The notes: generated by a model from the letters alone, not told the origin. A stretch of 64,000 nucleotides of DNA from Roseomonas sp. (GCA_020249435.1 JADCFQ010000007.1:186001-250000); one strand, 5' to 3'; positions 45,892-55,913 are shown, counted from the stretch's first letter. Translations and numbers: made by a program.

Positions 45892-47481
45892 TCACTGCCA
45901 ATGGCCGAAGGGGGCATCGCCATCCTTCGCCACTTCATTGACCAGATCAATCTCCCAAGACAGGTATTCACGCATCGCCGCTTCCACCCCGTCATTCCGG
46001 TCATAGGGGCGGAGGTAGAAATCAGCGCAATCCGCATCAGCGGGAGTGCGACGATCCGCTTCCATCGGCAGCCCCGCCGCGCGCCAGGCCTTGGTGCCGC
46101 CTTCCAGAACAAAAACCGGCAAGCCCGTGACGGCAGCCGCTTCCGGTGCCGCCAGCCGCGCCAGCGCTGCATCAGGTGCGGCAATCGCCACCAACCGCGC
46201 ACCGCCCAAAGCACCGCGCAGCCTATCCAGCCGCGTGCGAATGCCCCAATGCGCGCCGGGGATATGCCCATCACGAAAATCAATGGACCGCGCGAGGTCA
46301 ATCACCCGCACGCCCCCCTTCACGCTTTCGGCGGCGAGTTCTTCCGGCGTCAGGCTTGGCGGCTTCACCGCGTCTGCTTCCGGGCTTGCCGGCTGCCAAG
46401 GCCCGGTCGCGAGCGGACCCGCCAGCCCATCGGTCAGCACCATCACCTCCCAGCCGCCCAATTGGCGGAGCCAACCGCCGGTCATGCGCGCGCGCGTGCC
46501 CGTATCATCCACCAGCACAATGCGCGCATGGCGCACCGCGACCCATTGATCGGTCGCCTGCACCAATTGCCCGCCGGGGGCGGAACGGCTGCCTGGCAAA
46601 TGCCCCGCCGCATATTCGGCTGGGTCACGCACATCCAAAACATAGGTGCTGCGCCCCGCATCCGCCTGCCAGCGCGCCAGATCGGCACGCGTGCCAAACA
46701 CCACACCATGCCGCTTGGCAAAGGCATCGGCGCGGGCGAAGGCTTCCGCCGAGCCTTTCGGCGTGCCTTGCGGGAAGCTCGCGGTCTTGCCGCGGTCACA
46801 CTTAAAGCCGGCCAATTCCCAACCCATGGTGCCATTGCGCAAAGCCACTACCTTGTTTGGAATCCCCGCGCTGCGGAGCGATTCAGCGCCCATGATGGAC
46901 CGCGTGCGCCCCGCGCAATTCACCACCACCGTGGTTTCAGGCCGGCTCACGAATTCGCCAATGCGATAGACCAATTCACCGCCCGGCACATCCACCGCGC
47001 CGGGGATGGACATGCGGTTGAATTCATCCATCGGGCGGCTATCCAGGATCACCATATCGGTGCCGGCATCCATCATCGCCTTCAGCTCCTCGGGATCAAC
47101 CGAGGGGGTTTCATAATGATGTTCCACCCATTCACCGAAAGCCTTGGACGGAACATTCACGCCGGAAAACGCAACATACCCCGCCGCGACCCAAGCGGGC
47201 GTGCCGCCTTGCAGCACCGAAACATCCGAACACCCAATCCCTTCCAGATAGGAAGCAAGGCGCGGCGCCAGCCCCTCCCCGCCATCCACGCAGACCACGC
47301 GCGTGGCAAGGCGCGGCAGGATGGCGCGGGCGCGGAGTTCCATGCGCGACAAGCCGCAAGGATTGGCCCAGAAAAGATGCGAACGGCCAAATTCGCCATC
47401 CTCCCGCGCATCCAGAATGGCCAATTCCTGCCCATCGCGGATCCAGCCCTTCAGGCTGGCCGCATCAATCATCCGAGCCAT
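45892..47481 (-). CDS. Multidomain rhodanese-like protein (about four rhodanese units)
   Basis: Repeated LDxRxxxEF..GHxPGA..GGxxxW patterns; one CAGRTRS active-site loop. Confidence 0.88.
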   Translation of the reverse strand: MARMIDAASLKGWIRDGQELAILDAREDGEFGRSHLFWANPCGLSRMELRARAILPRLATRVVCVDGGEGLAPRLASYLEGIGCSDVSVLQGGTPAWVAAGYVAFSGVNVPSKAFGEWVEHHYETPSVDPEELKAMMDAGTDMVILDSRPMDEFNRMSIPGAVDVPGGELVYRIGEFVSRPETTVVVNCAGRTRSIMGAESLRSAGIPNKVVALRNGTMGWELAGFKCDRGKTASFPQGTPKGSAEAFARADAFAKRHGVVFGTRADLARWQADAGRSTYVLDVRDPAEYAAGHLPGSRSAPGGQLVQATDQWVAVRHARIVLVDDTGTRARMTGGWLRQLGGWEVMVLTDGLAGPLATGPWQPASPEADAVKPPSLTPEELAAESVKGGVRVIDLARSIDFRDGHIPGAHWGIRTRLDRLRGALGGARLVAIAAPDAALARLAAPEAAAVTGLPVFVLEGGTKAWRAAGLPMEADRRTPADADCADFYLRPYDRNDGVEAAMREYLSWEIDLVNEVAKDGDAPFGHWQ

Positions 47482-47488
47482 GGCGGGT

Positions 47489-48103
47489 TCAGCCTTTTGG
47501 CGTTGCCGTCGGCGCCATGAAATTCGTGTTATAGGGCTTCACCTCGCCGGTTTCCGCATCAAACGCCTTGCGGTCATCCAGCTTTTCCAAAGCCAGGCCA
47601 TACATGTGCAAATGCCGCGTCGGCACGCTGCCCGTTGTGTGGATGGAATGGATATCTTCCGGCATCAGCGCAATGCCACGGCCAGGTTCCACCATGATTT
47701 CCTCACGCAGGCGCAAGTCGCAGCGCGTGGGGTCAGACCCATCATCCAGCCGGTCGTAAACCTTGTTCAATTCCTGCCCATCCACAGCCACCACGCAGGC
47801 CCAGGTGGTATGGTCATGCGGCTTGGTTTCATTGCCGGGATTGAGCGCATTCAGATAAAGCGCGAACAGGTTATTCTCATCTTCCTGCAGCATATAGCGC
47901 CGGCTGCCCTTCTCCCCATTCGGCGGCGGCGGGAATTCGCTGGACGGAAAAAGATGTTCCTGCGCGGCGAGCTTCATCAATTCGCCCTTGATCGCTTCAA
48001 GCGACGAACGGCTGACACCTTGGCTCCGTTCAATCACGCGAATGCGGTCAATGGTTGCAGCAACGGCGGCAGCACGGGCGGCCTTTACATCGGTGGCGTT
48101 CAT
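47489..48103 (-). CDS. Cysteine dioxygenase family (cupin thiol dioxygenase)
   Basis: NPGNETKPHDHTTWACVVAVDGQELNKVYDRLDDG, DIHSIHTTGSVPTRHLHMYG (Fe-binding His). Confidence 0.83.
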   Translation of the reverse strand: MNATDVKAARAAAVAATIDRIRVIERSQGVSRSSLEAIKGELMKLAAQEHLFPSSEFPPPPNGEKGSRRYMLQEDENNLFALYLNALNPGNETKPHDHTTWACVVAVDGQELNKVYDRLDDGSDPTRCDLRLREEIMVEPGRGIALMPEDIHSIHTTGSVPTRHLHMYGLALEKLDDRKAFDAETGEVKPYNTNFMAPTATPKG

Positions 48104-48185
48104 GATTTTTTCCTCCAGAGGCAAATTCGGAGAAAACCCTAACCCGTCTTGCGCCCTTGGGAAACAGGGTGCATCCCAAGGCCCC

Positions 48186-49073
48186 ATGACCGACCAGATG
48201 CGCGTTTTTGACCGGGCCCTTGTCGCGCGCCGCCGCGCGCGGGCCGCTGCGCGCGTGGATCAGGTCGCCCCCATCCTGGAAGATGCCGCCGATAGGCTGC
48301 TCGACCGGCTGGATGACACCACGCGCCGCTTCACCCGCGCGCTGGATCTCGGCGGGCGCGGCTTTGTGGCGCCGAAGCTTGCCGCGCGGGGCATACCTTT
48401 CATTGTCTCGGCGGACCTGGCGCCGGCCATGGCGGCACGCGCCGGGGGCTTGGCGGTGGCGGCGGATGAGGAATTTCTGCCCTTTGCCGAGGGCGCTTTT
48501 GAGCTGGTGGTCGCCTCCCTCTCGCTCCATTGGGTGAATGACCTGCCGGGCGCGCTGATCCAAATCCGCCGTGCCTTGGCCCCGGATGGTCTATTCCTGG
48601 CAAGCTTGCCCGGCCTGCCGAGCTTTGGCGCGCTGCGTTCGGCACTGGCCGAGGCTGAAGCAGAACTCCGCGGCGGTATCTCGCCCCGCATCTCCCCCTT
48701 CCCGGAATTGCGCGATGGCGCAGCGCTGTTGCAGCGCGCGGGCTTTGCCCTGCCGGTCGCGGATGCTGAGGATATGGCGCTCCGCTACAAATCCGCCTTC
48801 GGGATTTTCGCCGATCTGCGCGCGGCGGGTGAGGCGAATGCCGTGCTGGCGCGCGATGGCCGCACCCCGCCCCGCGCGCTATTCCCCATGGCGGCGGCAA
48901 GGCTTGGTGGCGCCGAGGTTGATCTGCCGCTCAGGCTTTTGGTGCTGACCGGTTGGGCGCCCTCCCCCACACAGCAAAAGCCGGCGCGGCCTGGCAGCGC
49001 GACCGCGCGGCTGGCGGATGCCTTGGGTGCAGCCGAAATCAGCACCGGTGAGAAAGCCGGCAAACCTCAGTGA
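48186..49073 (+). CDS. SAM-dependent methyltransferase (BioC/NDUFAF5-like)
   Basis: VFDRALVARRRARAA, RALDLGGRG, LVVASLSLHWVNDLPGALIQIRRALAPDGLFLASL. Confidence 0.87.
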   Translation: MTDQMRVFDRALVARRRARAAARVDQVAPILEDAADRLLDRLDDTTRRFTRALDLGGRGFVAPKLAARGIPFIVSADLAPAMAARAGGLAVAADEEFLPFAEGAFELVVASLSLHWVNDLPGALIQIRRALAPDGLFLASLPGLPSFGALRSALAEAEAELRGGISPRISPFPELRDGAALLQRAGFALPVADAEDMALRYKSAFGIFADLRAAGEANAVLARDGRTPPRALFPMAAARLGGAEVDLPLRLLVLTGWAPSPTQQKPARPGSATARLADALGAAEISTGEKAGKPQ

Positions 49074-49138
49074 AGCCTTGCATCCTGCCGCGTCGCAGCG
49101 CATTTTGGGCGCTTAACCAGCACGAGCCTTGAGACCCC

Positions 49139-49945
49139 ATGGAGCAGCAAGGCGGCGAATCGCGCCGCATCACCATCCACAAGCCCGAGGATTTCGCGGC
49201 CATGCGCCGCGCGGGGCAGCTTGCGGCTGAAACGCTCGATATGATCACTGCCCATGTGCGGCCTGGGATTTCAACCGGGGAGATTGATCGGCTCTGCCAT
49301 GACTACATGGTGGCACGCGGCGCCATTCCGGCCACTTTGGGTTATCGGGGCTACACCAAATCTTCCTGCACATCGGTCAACCACGTGGTCTGCCATGGCA
49401 TTCCGGGGGATCGCGTGCTGGCGGATGGCGATATCGTCAATATTGATGTCACCGTCATTCTGGATGGCTGGCATGGCGACACAAGCCGCATGTATGTGGC
49501 GGGTGAGGCTTCGACCAAGGCCAAGCTGCTGATGGATGTGACCTATGACGCCATGATGAAGGGCATCGCCGCCATTCGTCCCGGCGCGACTTTGGGCGAT
49601 ATCGGCCACGCCATTCAGGTGCATGTTGAAAAGCATCGCTTCAGCGTGGTGCGGGATTTTTGCGGCCATGGCATTGGCCGCCACTTCCATGAACCGCCCA
49701 ATGTGCTGCATTTCGGCCGCCCGGGCGAAGGGCCAAAGCTGAAGCCCGGCATGTTCTTCACCGTGGAACCCATGGTGAATGCCGGCCGGCCCGAGGTGAA
49801 AATCCTGGATGATGGCTGGACCGCGGTGACCCGCGATCGGTCCCTTTCCGCACAATTCGAACATATGGTGGCGGTGACGGAAACCGGGGTGGAGATTTTC
49901 ACCCTTTCCCCCAAGGGCCTCCATAAGCCGCCTTACGGGGCCTGA
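49139..49945 (+). CDS. map: Type I methionyl aminopeptidase
   Basis: YRGYTKSSCTSVNHVVCHGIPGDRVLADGDIVNIDVTVILDGWHGDTSRMY, GHGIGRHFHEPPNV, FFTVEPMVNAG. Confidence 0.96.
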   Translation: MEQQGGESRRITIHKPEDFAAMRRAGQLAAETLDMITAHVRPGISTGEIDRLCHDYMVARGAIPATLGYRGYTKSSCTSVNHVVCHGIPGDRVLADGDIVNIDVTVILDGWHGDTSRMYVAGEASTKAKLLMDVTYDAMMKGIAAIRPGATLGDIGHAIQVHVEKHRFSVVRDFCGHGIGRHFHEPPNVLHFGRPGEGPKLKPGMFFTVEPMVNAGRPEVKILDDGWTAVTRDRSLSAQFEHMVAVTETGVEIFTLSPKGLHKPPYGA

Positions 49946-49949
49946 ATTC

Positions 49950-49982
49950 AAGCCAACCAAGTTGTTTTTGACTGGCTTTTTT
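49950..49982 (+). terminator. Possible Rho-independent terminator after map
   Basis: AAGCCA ... TGGCTT stem followed by TTTT; large loop. Confidence 0.4.
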
Positions 49983-50044
49983 CAATCATAGGTTTTATTG
50001 ATCCATCCAGTTTCGCGCACCATCACGCGCCATCGGGTTGGAAC

Positions 50045-50797
50045 ATGGCTATCCGCAAGACCAAGGGCCTCGCTGAGGCCAGCGCCCTGCCGGGGCTGGA
50101 GCTTGGCTCTGATATCGCCGAGGCTCCCCCCGGCCATTTGGGGCATCGCGCCCGCATGCGCGAAAAACTGCTGCGCGCCGGGCCGGATGCGCTGCTTGAT
50201 CATGAATTGCTGGAAATGACGCTGTTTCTGGCCCTGCCGCGGCGCGATACCAAGCCCATCGCCCGCGCCTTGCTGACGCGCTTCGGGTCCTTTGCGGGCG
50301 CCATCAGCGCCCCGGTGCAGGAACTTGGCCAGATTGAGGGGTTGGGCGAGGCCGGCATTGCCGCGCTCCGCTGCATCCAGGCCGCAGCCTTGCGTTTGGC
50401 GCGGGAAGAAGTGCGGGAAAACCCCGTGTTGAACAATTGGGAAAAGCTGCTCGCCTATCTGACCGCTGCCTTGTCGCGCGAGAGGGTCGAACAATTCCGT
50501 ATCCTGTTTCTGGATGCCAAGAACCGGCTGATCGCCGATGAGGCGCAGGCCAAGGGCACGGTCAATCACACGCCCGTCTATCCGCGCGAAGTGGTGCGCC
50601 GCGCGCTCGAATTGCAGGCGACAGCGCTGATCCTGGTGCATAATCACCCGTCCGGCGATCCCTCGCCTTCTCGTGCCGATGTGGACATGACGCGGGAGAT
50701 CGGCCAGGCCGCGACCATGCTTGGCATTGTGCTGCATGACCATCTGATCATCGGCAATGGCAGGCATTATTCCTTCCGGCGCGAAGGGCATCTTTGA
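50045..50797 (+). CDS. radC: RadC family DNA repair/JAB-domain protein
   Basis: GHRARMREKLL, ELLEMTLFLALPRRDTKPIARALL, LVHNHPSGDPSPSRADVDMT (JAMM motif). Confidence 0.94.
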   Translation: MAIRKTKGLAEASALPGLELGSDIAEAPPGHLGHRARMREKLLRAGPDALLDHELLEMTLFLALPRRDTKPIARALLTRFGSFAGAISAPVQELGQIEGLGEAGIAALRCIQAAALRLAREEVRENPVLNNWEKLLAYLTAALSRERVEQFRILFLDAKNRLIADEAQAKGTVNHTPVYPREVVRRALELQATALILVHNHPSGDPSPSRADVDMTREIGQAATMLGIVLHDHLIIGNGRHYSFRREGHL

Positions 50798-50846
50798 CGC
50801 TGCAGAGGTCATGGCAAGCGGCGCGAAGCCTGATAGGCTCAGGGTC

Positions 50847-51647
50847 ATGAGCATGACCTATCGGGTTGAGGCCTATAACCTCTCTCACGCTTCCGAAAAC
50901 CGCATCCATGATGATGCGACCGCGCAGCGCTTTGGTTTCACCGGCGGGCTGGTGCCTGGGGTGGAGGTTTTCGCTTATTGCTGCCACCCGGCGGTGGCGC
51001 GCTGGGGGCGCGATTTCCTGCGGCGGGGCGAGATTTCGGCGGGCTTCCAAAAGCCGGTCTATGATGGGCGCATCGCAACCGTCACCGCGACGCCCGAAGC
51101 CGATGGTCTGGCGCTTGCGGTGGAAAGCGAAGGCGTTGCCTGTGCCACCGGCTTTGCGCGTTTGCCGGAAACGCCGCCGGAAGATTTGCGTTTGACCGAT
51201 TGGCCCGCAACGTCTCCGCCCGAAACGCGCCCAAAGGCGAGTGATGAAAGCCTCGCCCCTGGGCTTTGGCTTGGTACGCGTGAATTGGTGTTGGCTCCAG
51301 ATGTGCTGGGCGATTATTTGCGTGACGTGCGTGAAGCCACGCCGCTTTATGCGGAACAGGGCCTTGCCCATCCTGGGTTGGTGTTACGCATGTGCAATTG
51401 GCTGCTCACGCAAAATGTCGTGCTGGGGCCTTGGATTCATATCGGCAGCAAGCTCCGGTTTCACAGCGAAGCGCGGCTGGGCGAAAGCCTGACAGCGCGC
51501 GGGTGCATCATCGCCAATAGTGATCGCAAGGGGCATCGGATTGTTTCGATTGACGCGCTGGTGCTGGCGGATGGCGCACGCTCCGTGGCACGCGTGACGC
51601 ATGACGCGATTTGGCGCCCGCGCCAGGTCGCGGAGGCGAGGGGATGA
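50847..51647 (+). CDS. MaoC/hot-dog-like protein of unknown specificity
   Basis: NRIHDDATAQRFGFTGGLVPGVEVFAYCCHPAVARWG; start set at ATG 50847. Confidence 0.6.
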   Translation: MSMTYRVEAYNLSHASENRIHDDATAQRFGFTGGLVPGVEVFAYCCHPAVARWGRDFLRRGEISAGFQKPVYDGRIATVTATPEADGLALAVESEGVACATGFARLPETPPEDLRLTDWPATSPPETRPKASDESLAPGLWLGTRELVLAPDVLGDYLRDVREATPLYAEQGLAHPGLVLRMCNWLLTQNVVLGPWIHIGSKLRFHSEARLGESLTARGCIIANSDRKGHRIVSIDALVLADGARSVARVTHDAIWRPRQVAEARG

Positions 51648-52060
51648 GCTTCGCCATCCGCAGTATGGCGCCACATGAAATTGGCCTGGCGCTGGATTGG
51701 GCGGCGGCTGAGGGGTGGAATCCCGGCCTTGCCGATGCTGCCTGCTTTTATGCGGCGGACCCTGGCGCGTTTCTTGTTGCAACCTTGAATGAGGCGCCGA
51801 TTGGCTGCATTTCCGCGACCGAATATGGCGCTGATTTTGGCTTTATCGGCTTTTACCTGATGCGCCCTGACTATCGCGGCAAAGGATATGGCATGGCCCT
51901 GTGGCGCGCGGCGATGGCGCGCTTGCAAGGGCGCGTCATTGGCCTGGATGGCGTGGTGGCGCAGCAGGCGAATTACCAAAAATCCGGCTTTGCGCTATTG
52001 CATCGGAATATTCGCTATGGCGCCGCGGCCCCCTTCATGCCGCCGCAGCCAGGGCCTTAG
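51644..52060 (+). CDS. GNAT acetyltransferase, N-terminal half of a two-domain protein
   Basis: FIGFYLMRPDYRGKGYGMALWRAAMARLQG; ends at TAG 52058-52060. Confidence 0.8.
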   Translation: MSFAIRSMAPHEIGLALDWAAAEGWNPGLADAACFYAADPGAFLVATLNEAPIGCISATEYGADFGFIGFYLMRPDYRGKGYGMALWRAAMARLQGRVIGLDGVVAQQANYQKSGFALLHRNIRYGAAAPFMPPQPGP

Positions 52061-52063
52061 CTA

Positions 52064-52486
52064 ATGGAAGTGACGGCGCAACACTTCCAGCAAATTGCTG
52101 CCTATGATCGCCAGTTCTTTCCAAGCGCGCGCGATGGCTTTTTGCGTCAATGGCTGACTGCGCCGGGGCACATCGCCATTGTGCTTATAGGCGCGGCGGG
52201 TGTGCAAGCGCTTGGTGTGCTGCGCCCCTGCCGGGAAGGTTCAAAGATCGGCCCGCTTTTCGCCGAAACGCCGGAAGATGCGCGCAGGGTTTTCGCGGCC
52301 TTGATCACCAGGGCGCCGGCTGGTCCGGTTTCTCTTGATGTGCCGGAACCGAATACGGCGGCAATCAGCATGGCGCAGGAGGCCGGCAGGGCGCCCGCCT
52401 TTGAAACGGCGCGCATGTATGCCGGCCCGGCACCGGACCTGCGGCTTGCGCAAATCTATGGCATCACCAGCTTTGAATTGGGCTGA
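52064..52486 (+). CDS. C-terminal domain of the same GNAT protein (YitH-type), after an in-frame TAG
   Basis: Same frame as 51644..52060; FLRQWL, GVLRPCREGSKIGPLFAETPEDARRVFAAL, LDVPEPNTAAISMAQEAGRAPAFETARMYAGPAPDL..YGITSFELG. Confidence 0.75.
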   Translation: MEVTAQHFQQIAAYDRQFFPSARDGFLRQWLTAPGHIAIVLIGAAGVQALGVLRPCREGSKIGPLFAETPEDARRVFAALITRAPAGPVSLDVPEPNTAAISMAQEAGRAPAFETARMYAGPAPDLRLAQIYGITSFELG

Positions 52487-52492
52487 AGCGCA

Positions 52493-53020
52493 TCACGGCT
52501 GCACGGTGCGTTGCAGCCTTTCCACCGCAAACCCTTCCCGCCGCGCAATCGCCACCGCCGCTGCGTAATCCGCTTCCGCCATCACCGGCGTGCGCGACAG
52601 AATCCACAGATAATCGCGCCGCGGCGCGCCCACCACGGCCCAGCGATACTCAGGATCAAGGCCAATGATCCAGTAATCGCCAAAGAAGGGCCAGAAGAAG
52701 CTGACGCGCAGCCGGTCATTCCCAGGGCTGGCACTGCGCGCAATCGCGGTCGCGCTGCGCATTGCCCCATCAGCAGCGGCATTGCGACAGCGGTTCAACA
52801 CATCCAACGCGCCATCGGGGCGGAGCGTATATTGCGCGGTCACGCCTTCACAGCGCACGCGGCTGCTATCCTGAAAACTCGTCGGGAAGCGCGCCACTTC
52901 ATGCCAAAGCCCGGCATAACGCGAGAGGTCTACCTGCCCCACCGTGGCGGGCGTATTCGGCCCAGGTTGGGTCGCACAGGCGCCAAGCGCCAATAAGGCA
53001 ACAAGCAAAAGATGGCGCAT
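52493..53020 (-). CDS. blc: Lipocalin family lipoprotein
   Basis: LLALGACATQ lipobox; VDLSRYAGLWHEVARFP; DYWIIGLDPEYRWAVVGAPRRDYLWILSRTP. Confidence 0.9.
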   Translation of the reverse strand: MRHLLLVALLALGACATQPGPNTPATVGQVDLSRYAGLWHEVARFPTSFQDSSRVRCEGVTAQYTLRPDGALDVLNRCRNAAADGAMRSATAIARSASPGNDRLRVSFFWPFFGDYWIIGLDPEYRWAVVGAPRRDYLWILSRTPVMAEADYAAAVAIARREGFAVERLQRTVQP

Positions 53021-53021
53021 G

Positions 53022-53915
53022 TCATTCCCCCGGAATGCTGCCCTTCGGCAGCGTCAGCACGTGATCATAAATCGCCCCGGCAGTCGTGATCCAGATATCA
53101 CGCTGCCGCGCAGTGATGTGTTCCAGCGCACGGCGCAAATGCCGCAGCCGATAGGGCTGACCCACCAGATAAGGATGCAGCGCAATCCCCATCACCTGCG
53201 GCCTGCCATCGGCAATCTGCCGGCGCCGTTCCTCAAAATCATCAATCACCATATCAGCGAAATAGGCAGCACCATCCTTGCGCCCGATGATCGAGGGAAT
53301 GTCATTCACCTCCTGCGGATAGGGGATCGCGAGCAGCTTGCCAGCGCGCGTCTGCATCCAGATCGGCGCATCATCCGCGCACCAATTGAGCGTATAGCGA
53401 TAACCAGCTTCCACAAGCAGATCAGGCGTATTGCGGCTTTCCGCAATCCAGGGCGAAAGCCAGCCGCGCGGCGCCTTGCCTTCATGTTTGCTGATGGTGG
53501 CGGTGCTTTCCGCAATCAGCGCCGCTTCCTCGGCTTCCGGCAGGATGGATTGGCGTTCTGAATTGGTCCGCCCATGGCCCGCAATCTCATCCCCGCGCGT
53601 GCGATGCGCTGCCGCCAAGGTGGGCGCGTAATCATAGATGGCGGTATTCAGCAACACAGTCGCGGGCAGGCGCAATGCATCGAGCAATTCAAGCAGCCGC
53701 CACGCACCCACACGATTGCCGTAATCCCGCCAGGCGTAATTCAGCACATCAGGCTGCGGCCCACCGGGTGCCAATTCCGCGCCAAGCCCCTCACCAAAGG
53801 CGAAATGTTCAAGATTGAGGCCAAGATACACCGCAAGCTTCGCCCCGCCTGGCCAGGCATAGGGCGCGCGGTCCCGCCAGGGGTGGTAGCTATAGCGTCC
53901 ATGGCTTGGCAGCAT
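53022..53915 (-). CDS. Polysaccharide deacetylase family protein (allantoinase PuuE-like)
   Basis: YAWPGGAKLAVYLGLNLEHFAFGEG, YGNRVGAWRLLELLDAL, GDEIAGHGRTNSERQ. Confidence 0.87.
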   Translation of the reverse strand: MLPSHGRYSYHPWRDRAPYAWPGGAKLAVYLGLNLEHFAFGEGLGAELAPGGPQPDVLNYAWRDYGNRVGAWRLLELLDALRLPATVLLNTAIYDYAPTLAAAHRTRGDEIAGHGRTNSERQSILPEAEEAALIAESTATISKHEGKAPRGWLSPWIAESRNTPDLLVEAGYRYTLNWCADDAPIWMQTRAGKLLAIPYPQEVNDIPSIIGRKDGAAYFADMVIDDFEERRRQIADGRPQVMGIALHPYLVGQPYRLRHLRRALEHITARQRDIWITTAGAIYDHVLTLPKGSIPGE

Positions 53916-54033
53916 TGTAGTGATCCTTTCGTGGTCTTTTCTTTGGGGGCGCGGCAGGCTTTCGGCAAGGGTACGGGGCTTGCCTGCCGGCCCGCACCGG
54001 GCCAGCCTTCTACCCAATAAGGGAGGGGATCAC

Positions 54034-54885
54034 ATGAAAATCGGCGCCGCCATGTTCTTCACCGATTATTCCATGGCGCCCGGCGAATTGGCCGTGGCCT
54101 TGGAAGAACGCGGTTTTGATAGTCTTTGGGCGCCGGAACATTCGCATATTCCGCTGGCGCGCAGCGCAGCCTATCCGGGTGGCGGCGCCTTGCCGCGCGA
54201 ATATTATGAGGTGATGGACCCTTTCGTGACGCTGACCGCCGCCGCGGCCGCGACAAAGACATTGCTGGTGGGTACAGGCATTTGTCTGGTCGTGCAGCGC
54301 GACCCTATCCAGACCGCGAAAGCGGTTGCCACGATTGATCATGTCTCCGGCGGGCGCTTCCTGTTTGGTGTCGGCAATGGCTGGAACCAGGATGAGATTG
54401 AAAACCACGGCACCGTCTTCGCCACCCGTCACAAGCTGGCGCGCGAAAGGATTGAGGCGATGAAGGCGATTTGGACTGAAGCGCAACCAAGCTATGCCGG
54501 CGAATTCGTCAATTTCACGCCGATGGAAACTGGGCCGAAACCGCTGCAAAAGCCGCATCCGCCGATCATCGTGGGCGGCGCCTTTCCCTGGGGTGCCAAG
54601 CGCGCGGTACGCTATGGCAATGGTTGGATGCCGCATCGTGTGCGCAAGCACTATGCCGATGTTGGCACGCTGATCCCGCAATTCCGCCAATTGGTGGCCG
54701 ATGCCGGCCGGCGTGATGAGGAACTGCCCATCACCATCTGGGGCGTGAAGGAAGACCGAGATGCGCTGCTGGTGGATCGTGATCTTGGTGTTCAGCGCGT
54801 GGTGCTAAGCCTTGCTTCCGCCAAGCGAGATGAGATCCTGCCGCAGCTTGATCGCTGGGCGGCGTTGATACGCGCTGTGGCTTAA
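54034..54885 (+). CDS. LLM class F420-dependent oxidoreductase
   Basis: ALEERGFDSLWAPEHSHIP, GTGICLVVQRDPIQTAKAVATIDHVSGGRFLFGVGNGWNQDEIENHG. Confidence 0.88.
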   Translation: MKIGAAMFFTDYSMAPGELAVALEERGFDSLWAPEHSHIPLARSAAYPGGGALPREYYEVMDPFVTLTAAAAATKTLLVGTGICLVVQRDPIQTAKAVATIDHVSGGRFLFGVGNGWNQDEIENHGTVFATRHKLARERIEAMKAIWTEAQPSYAGEFVNFTPMETGPKPLQKPHPPIIVGGAFPWGAKRAVRYGNGWMPHRVRKHYADVGTLIPQFRQLVADAGRRDEELPITIWGVKEDRDALLVDRDLGVQRVVLSLASAKRDEILPQLDRWAALIRAVA

Positions 54886-55910
54886 AGCACCGTCTCGGCG
54901 GCGAGTCTCAGCGCTTCCTGCGTCGCCCCCGTCAGCACCAGCGTCGAAAGCTTGCCCTCACGCGCTGCCGCCTGCCAATCCTGTAACCGCGCACGCACAC
55001 GATCCGCAGGGCCAACCAGAGCGATTTCATCCACCAGCGCATCCGGCACGGCGGCGATCGCCTCCTTGCGATGCCCGGCCAGAAACGCTTTTTGAATCGA
55101 CGCCGCCGCATCGGGAAATCCCAGGCGCTTGCAGTAATCATTATAGAAATTCTTGCCAATCGCGCCCATGCCGCCGATGTAAAGCGCCAGCTCCGGCTTC
55201 ACCGAATCACGGCAGGCTTGCAGATCATCGCCTACCCGGATTTTCGTATAGGGCGCGATATCAAAATCACTTAAGGCGCGCGGCATGGCGGCCTTCGCCA
55301 TACCTTCCAACGTTGGCTTCACCACCAGATCCGCTTTCTCTGGCGACATGAAAATCGGCAAATTGCCATCGGCGATTTCACCCGCCAGCCGCATGCCGCC
55401 CGGCGTGATGGAAGCGCAATAAAAACGCATCGGCTTGCCATGCAGAATGCTTTTCAGCGGTTTGCCGAGCCCCGTCGCATCCGGCCCGTCATAGGGGATG
55501 CGATAATGCGTGCCCTGATATTCCAGGGGCCTTTCGCGGGCGATGATGGCGCGCATGATGTCAATATATTCGCGCGTGCGCAGAATCGGGCTGCCATAGG
55601 GCTGCCCATGCCAGCCTTCCACCACCTGCGGCCCGGAAGGCCCGACCCCGCACAAAAAACGATCTCCGGAAAGCGATTGCAGCGTCATTGCCGTGGAAGC
55701 CGCACAGGCGGGGCTGCGTGCCGGCATTTGCATAATGCCCGTGCCAGCCTTGATTTTCGTGGTCTGCGCCAGCACCCAGGTGATCGGCGTCACCGCATCC
55801 GTCCCATAGCTCTCGCCGCACCAGACCATGGAAAAGCCAAGCCTTTCGGCTTCCAGCACCAGCGCCATATCAATGGTGCCGGTCATGCCAAGCGTCATGC
55901 CAAGGCGCAT
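54882..55910 (-). CDS. LLM class flavin/F420-dependent oxidoreductase
   Basis: MRLGMTLGMTGTIDMALVLEAERLGFSMVWCGESYGTDAVTPITWVLAQTTKIKAGTGIMQMPARSPA. Confidence 0.85.
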   Translation of the reverse strand: MRLGMTLGMTGTIDMALVLEAERLGFSMVWCGESYGTDAVTPITWVLAQTTKIKAGTGIMQMPARSPACAASTAMTLQSLSGDRFLCGVGPSGPQVVEGWHGQPYGSPILRTREYIDIMRAIIARERPLEYQGTHYRIPYDGPDATGLGKPLKSILHGKPMRFYCASITPGGMRLAGEIADGNLPIFMSPEKADLVVKPTLEGMAKAAMPRALSDFDIAPYTKIRVGDDLQACRDSVKPELALYIGGMGAIGKNFYNDYCKRLGFPDAAASIQKAFLAGHRKEAIAAVPDALVDEIALVGPADRVRARLQDWQAAAREGKLSTLVLTGATQEALRLAAETVL

Positions 55911-55913
55911 GGT

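Noticed and set aside
45394-47520. 708-aa plus-strand ORF
   Set aside because: Runs antisense to the clear ComF and rhodanese genes; Arg/His/Pro-rich low-complexity composition typical of high-GC shadow frames; no domain.
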